Shown here one piece after another: positions 1 through 9,000 of a stretch of 10,895 bases of DNA. The notes below the pieces were generated by a model. That model searched no databases. It saw only the letters and a list, made by a program, of their open reading frames with translations, and was not told where the DNA came from. This DNA is from Deltaproteobacteria bacterium (GTDB taxonomy: Bacteria; Myxococcota; Polyangia; Haliangiales; Haliangiaceae). Made by a program: the position numbers and the translations under genes. Each line of letters begins with the position of its first letter. Positions within the stretch are counted from its first letter, which is position 1. The stretch covers positions 1-10,895 of the forward strand of contig JAGSPR010000215.1 of the NCBI GenBank assembly GCA_018262455.1, in the 5' to 3' direction.

Positions 1-128
1 TGCACGTTGCGGCCCTCCGCTGTCACCCGCGAGACGAAGGCCGACCCGCCGCCCCAGCGCGCGGGTGCGCGCTCTGCTCGGAGTCCGCGCCGGAGGCATT
101 CCCCGACGCCTCTTGAATCGACACGATC

Positions 129-160
129 GGTTCGCGTCCGTCGAAGCAAGGACGCGAATC
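129..160. repeat. Inverted repeat / hairpin upstream of the outer-membrane receptor gene
   Basis: TTCGCGTCC at 131-139 is exactly mirrored by GGACGCGAA at 150-158, around a 10-base loop (140-149). A G-T pair (130/159) and a G-C pair (129/160) extend it to 11 pairs. No T-run follows, so it is not a classical intrinsic terminator. It lies about 60 bases before the chosen start of the receptor gene, where it could be an operator, a 5'-UTR hairpin or the end of a transcript from outside the window. The repeat is seen directly; its role is unknown. Confidence 0.6.
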
Positions 161-180
161 CCGCCACGGCAACGAATCCC
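155..180 (+). repeat. Pair of 8-bp direct repeats (CGAATCCC)
   Basis: CGAATCCC occurs at 155-162 and again at 173-180, 18 bases start to start. The first copy overlaps the right arm of the inverted repeat at 129-160. Such spacing could suit a regulator binding two nearby sites, but an 8-bp repeat can arise by chance in this composition and no known operator is recognised. Confidence 0.3.
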
Positions 181-201
181 TCTAGCGGGAGATCCGATGC
201 C

Positions 202-207
202 GGAGGT
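202..207 (+). promoter_or_regulatory. Possible ribosome binding site for the receptor gene
   Basis: GGAGGT at 202-207 is a strong match to the anti-Shine-Dalgarno sequence, but it lies 12 bases before the GTG at 220, longer than the usual 5-9. It is the best site for any in-frame start placed just before the signal peptide. A second purine stretch, GGGAGA at 187-192, is better spaced for an ATG at 197, but that ATG is in another reading frame. Confidence 0.4.
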
Positions 208-219
208 CGGTTACGTCCC

Positions 220-2904
220 GTGTTACCGTCGGGCGTGCGCCGAAGCCTCGCGCAGCTCGCGAGCCTCGCGCTCATCGGCAGCGTCGCGCACGCTGACGAT
301 GCCGCGGAAGACGCGCGCGACGTCTTCGGATTCACCAAGCGGCCCACCGAGCCGGCGCCCCGCTGCGACGATGCCCGGACGCTCGGCTGCGCCACCGCCA
401 CCGACCCGTTCGATGCGGTGTCACCCTACGCGCTGCGCACCTGGCTGCCGGCGAAATCCCTGCGAACGCTCCCGGTCGCCGACGCGCGCCACGATCAGGT
501 CGCGCACTTCGCGATGGGCGCGAGCCGCGACGAAGCCGGGCCGTACTTCGGCGGGGCGAGCGGACTCGAGAATCGCTGGATGGTCGAGGGTGCGCCCGCC
601 GACAACCTGCGCACCGGCAACGTAGACACCCGGGTCCCGCTCACGTTCATGGAGAGCATGATCGTCAGCGCTGGCGGGTTCGCGGCGCGCGACCGCGCGA
701 GCCTCGGCGGCACGATCGACGTCGAGCTCCGGCGCGGCGGGACGCAGCACGCGCTCGAGGCCCAGGCCTGGATCGGGATCACCACCTCCCCCCGCGAGCG
801 GCCGATCGCGAATGCCACGTTCCAGCTCCGTCGGGTCTCCGTACAGGCCGGCCCCGAGCTGAACGGGTCGGTGGTCGCGACAGGTCCGCTGCCCGGCGTG
901 CTCGGCGGTCGCAGCTGGTACGCAGCCGGCATCGCGCCGAGCCTGTCGCGCTCCGACGTCGCGTGGCGCGCCGCGCGGCTGGTCGATCTCGATCAGGATG
1001 GCGTCCCCGACGGGCTGCCCGGCCAGATCGCGGTCGAGCCGATCGAAGACACCGACACCCGCGCGGTCAATTTCCTCATCCCGGCGATGGCCCGGGTCGG
1101 CTGGGCGCGAGGCCACCACGACGTCGCGCTCACCCTGATCGGGCACGCGAGCCGTGACTCGTTCTTCCTCGCGAACGCGACACAGCAGGCTGCCGGCGTC
1201 GATCGGACGTCGTGGCTCGGTGATGGCATCGCCACGTGGAAGGGTTCGTGGCGAGATACCAGGGTCCGCGGCCAGCTCGCCTGGCACCGCAGCGTCCGCC
1301 GCGAGTCCGCGCACGATCCCGACGCCGCCGGCGCGCCCCAGCGCCTGAGCACCTACGTGCCCACCGAGCTGGCCGACGATCCGATCCTCGCCGGGGCGTG
1401 CGGCGACCAGCCGCCCGACGCCTACCCAAAGATCCCGAACTGCCCGATCCCATCGGGGTTCTTCGCGAGCGCCGGCGCCGGGACGCTGGTCGACACCGTC
1501 GGCGATCGACCGAGCGCGACCCTCGATGCCGCGCGCCGCCGCGGCAACCACGTGGTGCGTGTGGGTGGCACGTTGGAGGACACCCGCCTCGTGACGACCT
1601 CGCAGTTCACGGGCGGCGAGCTCGTGCGCAGCTTGTTCGAGGGCCACACCGATCGCCTGCGCTACCTCGGCGGCGCGTGTGGCGAGGAGGCCGGCAGCGC
1701 GTGCGAGTACGCGAGCCAGTCCGAGCTCACCTTCCGCACCCGCTACGCCGCGGCGTACATCGAGGACACCTTCACGCCGAGCCCGAACATCCGGGTCGAC
1801 GGCGGCATGCGGTGGGAGCTGATGTGGGTCGGTCCCCGGCTCCACTTCTCGAACGAGCTGGCGCCCCGGCTCGGGGTCGCGTGGGACGTGCTCGGGAACG
1901 GCCAATCGAGGTGGTGGGCGAGCATGGGCCGTAGCCACGCGATGCTGCCCGCTGGCCTCGGCCCGACGATCATCGCGCGCAACAAGACGGTGCGCGACAT
2001 CGCGTTCGACACCGCGACCTCGCGCGTGATCGACCAGGGTGCGGTGTACAGCGTCGCCGAAGGCATCCAGCCGGCCGCGCAGGACGAGCTGACCACCGGC
2101 TTCGAGCTGGGCGTGGTCAAGATCGCCCGCATGGGCGTCTGGGTGCAGCGGCGGTCGCTGCGTCGCGGGCTCGACAACGTCCTCGCGAACCCCGACACCG
2201 GCGAGGCGGCGTTCGACAATCCCGGGCGCCACGGAACCATCCCGGCGCTCCGCGAATCGACGGTGCTCGCGATCGAGGCGATGATCTCCCCGTCGCCGAA
2301 GATCTCGGTCCGGGCGAGCTACCTCTACGGTCGCACCGTCGGCACCTGGACCGGCCCGTTCGATCCGCGCCAGGGGGCGGCGCTCTATGGTGGCACCGAC
2401 TGGGACCTCGATGCCACCAACCTGTTTGGCCGCCTCCCGACCGACCCCGGTCACCGGGTGTTCATCGAGGCCGAACGACGCGGCCATGCCCCGAAGGCGC
2501 TGGGAGGGTTCGAGCTCTCGGTGGCGACCCGGCTGGCGGTGACGAGCGGCCGCCCGCGCAACATCCTCGCCGACAGCGACCTCGGCATCGTCCAGCTGGT
2601 CCCCCGCGGTTCGGCCGGGCGCGGCCCCATGCTGTCGCAGGCCAATGTGCGGCTCGGGGCGCGCTGGCGAGGGGTCGACTGCTCGCTGGACATCTTCAAC
2701 GTGTTCAACCGCCGCGAGCCGACCAACCTCGACGAGGTCTACGCCGGCCAGCAGGCGCGCCCGATCGTCGGCGGCACCCTCGAGGACCTCGTCTTCCTCA
2801 AGAACGAGGGCGGGACGGTCGCCGCCCGCCGCCCTGGTTTCGCACTCCCGACCGCCTTCCAGAGCCCGCTCTCGGTGGTGCTCGGAGTCCACAAGGCGTT
2901 CTGA
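220..2904 (+). CDS. TonB-dependent receptor-like outer-membrane beta-barrel protein
   Basis: An 894-residue exported protein, probably an outer-membrane channel for an unknown substrate. The GTG at 220 is chosen because it begins a clean signal peptide: arginines 7-8, a hydrophobic core at about 10-22, and cleavage after AHA (residue 25). The frame stays open upstream to a TTG at 7, but those 71 codons read as Arg/Pro/Ser-rich filler. Residues about 75-170 resemble the plug domain of large myxobacterial TonB receptors: a LPAKSLRTLP stretch, a GGASGLENRWMVEG segment (E117-G124), then a stretch ending in GGTIDVELRRGG. The rest looks like a barrel, with APRLGVAWDV, DIFNVFNRREP (from residue 824) and a C-terminal Phe, the usual BAM signal. 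I see no TonB box and no N-terminal carboxypeptidase-like domain. A DLDQDGVPD loop (256-264) resembles calcium-binding sites. Six of seven cysteines form close pairs: 49/57, 394/408, 487/495. Family placement is fairly secure; ligand and energisation are unknown. Confidence 0.85.
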   Translation: MLPSGVRRSLAQLASLALIGSVAHADDAAEDARDVFGFTKRPTEPAPRCDDARTLGCATATDPFDAVSPYALRTWLPAKSLRTLPVADARHDQVAHFAMGASRDEAGPYFGGASGLENRWMVEGAPADNLRTGNVDTRVPLTFMESMIVSAGGFAARDRASLGGTIDVELRRGGTQHALEAQAWIGITTSPRERPIANATFQLRRVSVQAGPELNGSVVATGPLPGVLGGRSWYAAGIAPSLSRSDVAWRAARLVDLDQDGVPDGLPGQIAVEPIEDTDTRAVNFLIPAMARVGWARGHHDVALTLIGHASRDSFFLANATQQAAGVDRTSWLGDGIATWKGSWRDTRVRGQLAWHRSVRRESAHDPDAAGAPQRLSTYVPTELADDPILAGACGDQPPDAYPKIPNCPIPSGFFASAGAGTLVDTVGDRPSATLDAARRRGNHVVRVGGTLEDTRLVTTSQFTGGELVRSLFEGHTDRLRYLGGACGEEAGSACEYASQSELTFRTRYAAAYIEDTFTPSPNIRVDGGMRWELMWVGPRLHFSNELAPRLGVAWDVLGNGQSRWWASMGRSHAMLPAGLGPTIIARNKTVRDIAFDTATSRVIDQGAVYSVAEGIQPAAQDELTTGFELGVVKIARMGVWVQRRSLRRGLDNVLANPDTGEAAFDNPGRHGTIPALRESTVLAIEAMISPSPKISVRASYLYGRTVGTWTGPFDPRQGAALYGGTDWDLDATNLFGRLPTDPGHRVFIEAERRGHAPKALGGFELSVATRLAVTSGRPRNILADSDLGIVQLVPRGSAGRGPMLSQANVRLGARWRGVDCSLDIFNVFNRREPTNLDEVYAGQQARPIVGGTLEDLVFLKNEGGTVAARRPGFALPTAFQSPLSVVLGVHKAF

Positions 2905-3001
2905 CTGTCCTACCTCGGTCCGAACTTTTCTCAACCCAGACCACCGGTTCTCCATCGATCCACGCCGGCGAGACCGCGAAGGTTCGGGATCTGCGTGATA
3001 T

Positions 3002-3041
3002 CGTTTCAACGTTTCGACGTTTCGACGTTTCAACGTTTCAG
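3002..3041 (+). repeat. Five tandem 8-bp repeats, consensus CGTTTCRA
   Basis: Units run head to tail without gaps: CGTTTCAA (3002), CGTTTCGA (3010), CGTTTCGA (3018), CGTTTCAA (3026), CGTTTCAG (3034). The array is 45% G+C, well below its surroundings. The junctions create AACGTT palindromes at 3008-3013 and 3032-3037. It ends 54 bases before the preferred start codon of the giant TPR gene, so it would lie in its promoter or 5' leader. The unit is not a multiple of three. The array is seen directly; a role as binding-site array or slippage-prone spacer is inference. Confidence 0.95.
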
Positions 3042-3086
3042 ATCGATGTGGGGGCCACGTCGATCTTCAGTTTCCCTGCGCAGTTC

Positions 3087-3092
3087 GAGGAG
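3087..3092 (+). promoter_or_regulatory. Ribosome binding site deciding the start of the giant TPR gene
   Basis: GAGGAG at 3087-3092 lies just before the ATG at 3096; counting GAGG (3087-3090) as the core, the spacing is 5 bases. The alternative in-frame GTG at 3048 has only the CGTTTC repeats upstream and no purine-rich site, so the ATG is preferred. Confidence 0.6.
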
Positions 3093-3095
3093 CTC

Positions 3096-6000
3096 ATGGC
3101 CGACCTGTCTCAGTTCAAGGAAGCCGCCGCCGCCGTCAAACATTCGCCGCACGCCGTGAGTGCCTGGGAAGATGTCGAGGCACTCGCTGCCGATCTCGAC
3201 CAGCCCGACGCGATCGTCGCGCTCTACAACGAAGCGCTCGGTGGCAACGTGGAGCCCCAGGTCGCGGAGATGATCGGCGCCCGCGCCGGTGGATTCTGTG
3301 ACGAATGGTTCGGCGATGACCCGACGGTGCTCGAGAAGATCCTCGTACGCGTCACCAAGCTCGCGCCGGCTTCGGACTCCGCGCTGCAACGCCTCAGCGT
3401 CATCTACACGGTCGCGGAGCGCTGGGCCGAAGCGCTCGGCCTCTATGACCGAGCGGTCGAGTCGACCAAGGACAAGCCGCGTCGCGTCCGGCTGCTCCGC
3501 GAGGCCGCGCAGCTCGCCAAGGACGTCGCGAACCAGCCCGACAAGGCGATCCGCTACTACCAGGCGCTGCTCCCGCTGACCCCCGAGGACGGCCAGATCA
3601 GCCAGAGCCTCGAGCGTCTGCTCGAGCGTCACGAGCGGTGGCCGGATCTGATCTCGCTGTGGGAAGGCCGGCTCGAGACCCAGCCGAAGAAGGAGCGAGA
3701 GAAGAGCCGCGCCCGGATCGCGACCGTGTGGCTCGACAACCTGCGCGATCCGCAGCGTGCGCTCGCCGCCAGCAAGCCGCTGCTCGCGGAGGCCGATGAC
3801 GATCGCGATCCGACCAGCCTGCTGGAGCGCGTGATCGATTCGCCGAACGCGACCAAGGCGATCCGCGACGCCACGCTCGATCTGCTGCGCTCGCACTACG
3901 ACGCCGCCGCGCGACCGAAAGAGGTCATCCGCGTCCTCGAGAAGGTCATCGCGCTCGATCCTTCGACGAGCGGCCCCCTGCACGAGGAAGCCGGATCGCG
4001 GCTCGCCGAGCTCGACGAGCTCGCCCCCGCGATGGATCACTTCGCGGCGCTGCTCGCGATGAGCCCCGAATCCTCGGCGACCGAGGAGAAGCTGCGCCAG
4101 CTCGCCGAGCGCGGCGGCTTGCACGAACGCTATGCCGACGGCGTGGCCGCCGCCGCGCGGGCTTCGAATGATCCGACGCGGCAGGTCGAGCTGCTCGCCG
4201 AGGCCGCCCGCACCCGGCTCGATCGTCTCGAGGACATCGAGAGCGCGATCAAGCTGCTGGTCGAGGCCTCCGCGATCAGCGGCGCCGCGGAGCACGAGCA
4301 ACTCGGAGTCGCCCGCCGGCTCGCCGCGCTCTACGATCAGACCAACCAGCCGCGAGACCGCCTCGGCGTGCTCGAGCGCCAGGCTCAGCTCGAGGGTAAC
4401 GAGGTCGCGCGCAGCTCGATCCTGTCCGAGGCCGCGAAGCTCGCCGAGTCACTCGGCGAGACCGATCGTGCGCTGTCGCTGTGGGAGCGCCGGATCGACA
4501 GCGATCCGAACGACTTGTCGGGTCTCGACGCTCGCATCGGGATCCTCCAGGCCCAGGAGCGCTGGGACGAGCTCGTCGCCGCGCTCGAGAGCCGTGCGAA
4601 CAAGGTCACGGCGCCCAACCAGAAGCGCGCGGATCTCGTGCGAGTCGCGCTGGTTCACCACCAGCAACGCAACGATCTTCCGGCGGCGATCAATGCCTGG
4701 CAACGCGTCGTTGCCGACCACAAGGATGACGAGGAGGGCATCTCGGCCCTCGCCGACCTCCTCGCCGAGACCGAGCGGTGGGCCGACATGGCCAAGCTGC
4801 TCGAGAGCACCTCGGGCAGGTCCACCGCGCGCACGATCGCGCGGCTCGTCCGGCTCGGCGATGCGCTGCGCCAGCACCTCGACGAGCCCGGCCGCGCGTT
4901 GTCGGCGTATCGCAACGCGATCGCGATCGATCCCGCGAGCAAGGAAGCACGGGCCGGGCTCACCGCCCTGCTCGAGGCCGACGGGACCCGCGCCGGTGCC
5001 GCCGACGCGCTCGCGCAGGCGTTCCGGATCAATGGCGATCTCGGCGGCGTGCTCGAGCTGCTCCCCGCCCGGCTCGCCGAGGCGAAGGAAGACCGCACAC
5101 GGCTCGCGTTGCTGCGTGAGGCAGCCCAGCTCCGGCTCGAACACAAGCATGATGCGACCGGAGCGCTCGCGGACCTCGCGAAGGCATTCCCGCTCGCGCC
5201 CCGCGATCAGCTGATCGAGCACCAGATCCACTCGCTCGCCAAGTCGACCGGCGACTTCGCCACCGCCGCGGTGGCCTATCGAGCGGCGATCGACGCGCTC
5301 GGCAACGATCCCCGAGAGGCCGCGCGGCTTCGGCTCGCGTACGCCGATCTCGTCGGCGATCACCTGAACGATCAGCCGACCGCCGCCGATGCCTACGCGC
5401 AGGTCGCCAGCGTCGAGCCAGGTAACCGCCGCGCGGTGCATGCGTTCGCGAGCCTCGGCGTCGAGCTCGGACGATGGGACGACGCGGCGGCGATCGTCGT
5501 CCGCTACTGCGGCATCCGCGAGGCGTTCGACGACGAGCTGCTCTCGATCCTCGAGGTCGGCGCCGCCAAGCACGCTGCACACGACGCCGTGGCAACAGCG
5601 CTGACCACGGCACTCGACAATCTCAAGTTGCCGAGCGCGGTCGGCGCGATGTTCTGCTACCGGCTCGCGGTGCTGCACCGCGACCACCGGCACGACCAGC
5701 ACGCGGCGATCAAGGCGATGCGTCGTGCGCTCGAGCTCGGTGGCGACCGTGCCGCCTGGCTCGGCGAGCTCGTAGCGCTGGAGCGCGAGCAGGGCGCGAG
5801 CACGCAGCTGCTCGACGCGCTGCGCCGGCTCGCTGATGCCGACGGGCGTGATCTCGATTCGCTCGTCGGTGCCGCGGATGTCGCATCCAAGCTCGGCGAG
5901 CGCGAGCAAGCGCTCGCGATCCTGTCCGCCGTCCTCGGTCGTGCCACCGCCGCCTGGCGTGGCACCGCCTCGATCCGCTCGGCCCGCTCGGTCGACGCGG

Positions 6001-9000
6001 TCGCCAAGTGGGCGATCGACGCGCTCGTCGATCTGTATCGCACCGGCGGACGCGCGCGCGCCGCGGTCGACACGCTGATCGAGGCCGCGCGGCTGCCGTT
6101 CGATCAGGCCACGCGCCGCGAGATGCGGTTGCGCGCCGCCCAGCTCGCCACGGTCGAGCTCGGTGACAACTCCGCCGCGATCGACATGTACCGTAGCGTG
6201 CTCGCCCAGGCGCCGAATGATCTCGAGGTGATCGAGCGACTCGCGCACGTGCTCGGGCTCGAGGACCGCGTCCCCGAGTTGCTCACGTTGCGCCAGATCC
6301 AGCTCGGCCTCGAGACCGACCTCGACAAGAAGCTCCAGCTCCGGCTCGAGCTCGCCAAGCTCGTCGGGATCGTCGAGGAGCGAGGCGGTCGGCTCGATGC
6401 CCTCAAGGCCAACCTCGAGGACTGCCCGGGTCACGAGGCATCGATCGACGCGGTCTCCGAGCTGCTGTCGAGCAAGGGCCAGCATCGGCCGCTCGCGGAT
6501 CTGCTCGAGCAGCAAGCCCAGCGTCTCGAGACGGCGGGGGAGATCTCCCGCGCTGCAAAGCTGTGGGCGCGCTATGCCCACGTCGCCGAAGCGGACACCA
6601 AGGAGGTCGAGCGTGCGATCAGCGGCCACCGCCGCGTCGTCGCCCTCGCACCGACGAGTGAATCCCTGCGCGCGCTCGCGCGGCTCAACCTCGAGCGCAG
6701 CCAGCCAGGTCAGGCCGTGCCGTGGCTCGAGAGCTTGCTCGGCACCGTCGCGCCGGCCGAGCGCCTGCTGGTGATCTCGCAGCTCGCGAAGGCGCACCTG
6801 TCGGCCAACCAGCCTGACCGCGCGATCGCCGCGATCGAGGTCAACCTCGACGACAAGGAGCAAGCAATCGAGCTCCGCATGCTGCTCGCCGATCTGTATC
6901 GCAAGGCCGAGCTGTGGGAACCGCTCGCGCGTCACCTGACGCGCAGCCTGCCACTGCTCGGGGGGCCCGACGGCGCCAACGAGAAGCTCGCGCGCGAGTT
7001 CGCCCGCGAGGCGTCGTCGATCTATCTGACCCGGCTCGACTCACCGGCGAAGGCGATCCCGGCGCTCGAGACCGCACTCGCGCTCGATCCCACCGACAAA
7101 GACCTCCGCACCGCGCTCGCGATCGGGCAGCGCGTCGCCGGCCGGCTCGTCGAGGCGAGGGCCCTGCTGGCGGAGCTGATCGCCGACTTCGGTCGCCGGC
7201 GCTCGCCCGAGCGTGCCGCGCTTCACGTCGAGCTCGCACGAGTCTCGCAGGCCGAGGGAAAGGTCGACGAGGCGATGACCGAGATGGAATCGGCCTCCAA
7301 GATGGACGCGTCGAACGCGGCGATCCAGAAGGAGCTCGCCGAGATGGCGCGCACCACCGGCCAGCTCGACAAGGCCGAGCGCGTGTTTCGCGCGTTGCTC
7401 CTCGTGGTCCGCCGGCAGCCGCCGGGCGATGACGAGAACGAGGTCGGCGCGAGCGAGGTGCTGTTCGAGCTCAGCAAGCTCGCGACCGGCGACCAGGCGA
7501 CCGAGTTGCTCGAGAGTGCGATGGAGACGGCGATCTCGTCTGACGCCGAGGTCCGCCGGCTACGCCGCTCGCTGATCGCCCACAACGAGGGCGAGCTGCT
7601 GCTGAAGGTCCTCGAGAAACGGCTGGCCACGAACCCCGATGTCCACAGCCAGGCCCGGCTGCTGAGCGACATGGGCGAGGCTCTCGACAAGCAGCTCGAT
7701 CGAGGCAACGAAGCGCTCGATGCGTTCATCCGCGCGATCGGCGTGATGCCCTCGCGTACCGATCTCCACGAACGTGCACGGGAGCTCGCCAAGCGCACCG
7801 GGCAGACGAAACGCTTCGTCGAAGCCGTCGACTCCGTCGTCAACCAGCTCCGCCGCAAGGACGATCCGCCGCTGATCGCCAACCTCTTGATGCGCGCGGG
7901 CGAAGCCCTCGAACAGGACGCCAACGATCTACGCGGCGCCGCGAACCTGTACCGTCGCGTCGAGATCCTCGGCGAGCGGCTCGCCGAGGCGTTCTACGCC
8001 CAGGCCCGCGTCGCCGCCGAGCTCGGCGATATCCCCGAGCAGGCCCGCACCCTCGACAAGATGTTCGAGCTCGCCGGTACCGACACCGAGCCGACGCCAG
8101 GCCAGGTCGACGCACTGTACCGGCTGTCCGAGATCTTCCTCGGCAGCGAGGCCCGCAAGCGGCAGGGCTTCGAGCTGCTCGAGCGTGCGTTTACCGCCGA
8201 GCCGCGCTGGGGGCAGGCTGGCCGGCTGCTCAAGATTGCCGTGGCTGACATCGGGAGCACCAACACCACGGCAGACGAAGACAAGATCCTGGCGATGTAC
8301 GAGCGCGTCGCCCGCAACGGCGGCGACAGCGAGCTGCTGCTCGACTTCCTCGAGAGACGAGCGGGGTTGCCCGGCGCGTCGCCGCAGCAGATCCGCGAGG
8401 CAGTGGACGTCGCCGTCGAGCACGCGCAAGAGCAGCGCGCCGAGGCGCTGCTCGTCCGCGCGGTGGCCGCCGCCCGCGAGACCGCTGATGGGCTCGGCTC
8501 CGCTCCATGGGCCGTGCTCGCCCTGGCCGAGCGCCGACTCGCGGCCGGAGATCTCTCGCAAGCCAAGGATCTGACCTACGAGATCGCGCCGATCGCGGAG
8601 CCCGAGCAGATCGACGGGCTGGCGATGCGGATCGCGACTCGAGCGCTCGCTCACCGTCGCGTCGACCTCGCGGCAGATGTCTACGAGTTCCTGCGCGAGC
8701 GCAGCCCCGCCGACCGCGCGGTCTGGCAGCCGTTGCTCACGATCTACCGCGAGACTGGTGACGGCGACCGGCTCGGCAGCGTCATCAGCTCGACCCTGCC
8801 CGCGCTCGTCACGGCCGGCGAGCGCAACGCGCTCCGGCTCGAGCATGCGCGGTTTCTGATCGAGAACCTCAAGCGGTTCCACGACGCCCTCGACGTGCTC
8901 CGCGACTGTCTGTCCGATGATGCCGACAACCTCGAAGCCGCCGAGCTCTACGAATCGACGCTGCGCCAGCTCGGCGACGACGACGGGATCGCGGAGTTCC

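Larger units (their letters stand above)
2905..3095. other. Intergenic region between the receptor and giant TPR genes
   Basis: This 191-bp gap is long enough for a separate promoter for the downstream gene, but no -35/-10 pair is convincing. No stem followed by a T-run is seen after the receptor stop at 2902-2904; the best stem is an imperfect one of about 7 pairs (2945-2976) with a 17-base loop. The main structure is the octanucleotide array at 3002-3041. The frame of the downstream gene stays open through the whole gap, which is expected at this GC content and is not taken as coding. Confidence 0.6.

Noticed and set aside
7..219. N-terminal extension of the receptor from a TTG at 7
   Set aside because: The 71 extra residues are Arg/Pro/Ser-rich, would bury the signal peptide, and cover an inverted repeat typical of non-coding DNA.
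1236..1934. Alternative plus-strand frames inside the genes, such as 232 codons here and 360 codons at 4132-5214
   Set aside because: They are Arg/Ser/Pro-rich translations of the main genes out of frame, without independent start signals.
2945..2976. Possible terminator after the receptor gene
   Set aside because: The stem is only about 7 pairs with a bulge and a 17-base loop, and no T-run follows.
421..3033. Open frame of 870 codons on the minus strand opposite the receptor gene
   Set aside because: Its product is Arg/Gly/Asp/Glu-rich with no domain-like pattern, and it mirrors the codon bias of the receptor gene. The plus-strand product has a signal peptide, plug motifs and a barrel ending, so this is a shadow.
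3002..3041. CRISPR-like array
   Set aside because: The 8-bp units are contiguous with no spacers, and there are no cas genes.
3048..3095. GTG start for the TPR protein 16 codons upstream
   Set aside because: No ribosome binding site precedes it, only the octanucleotide array. The ATG at 3096 has GAGGAG in front and gives an N-terminus like related proteins.
4449..6935. Minus-strand frame of 828 codons, with similar ones at 7929-9788, 3030-4301 and 9816-10751
   Set aside because: All lie opposite the TPR gene and are explained by GC-rich codons leaving few stops on the complement. Their composition is low-complexity and no start with a ribosome site or recognisable motif was seen.
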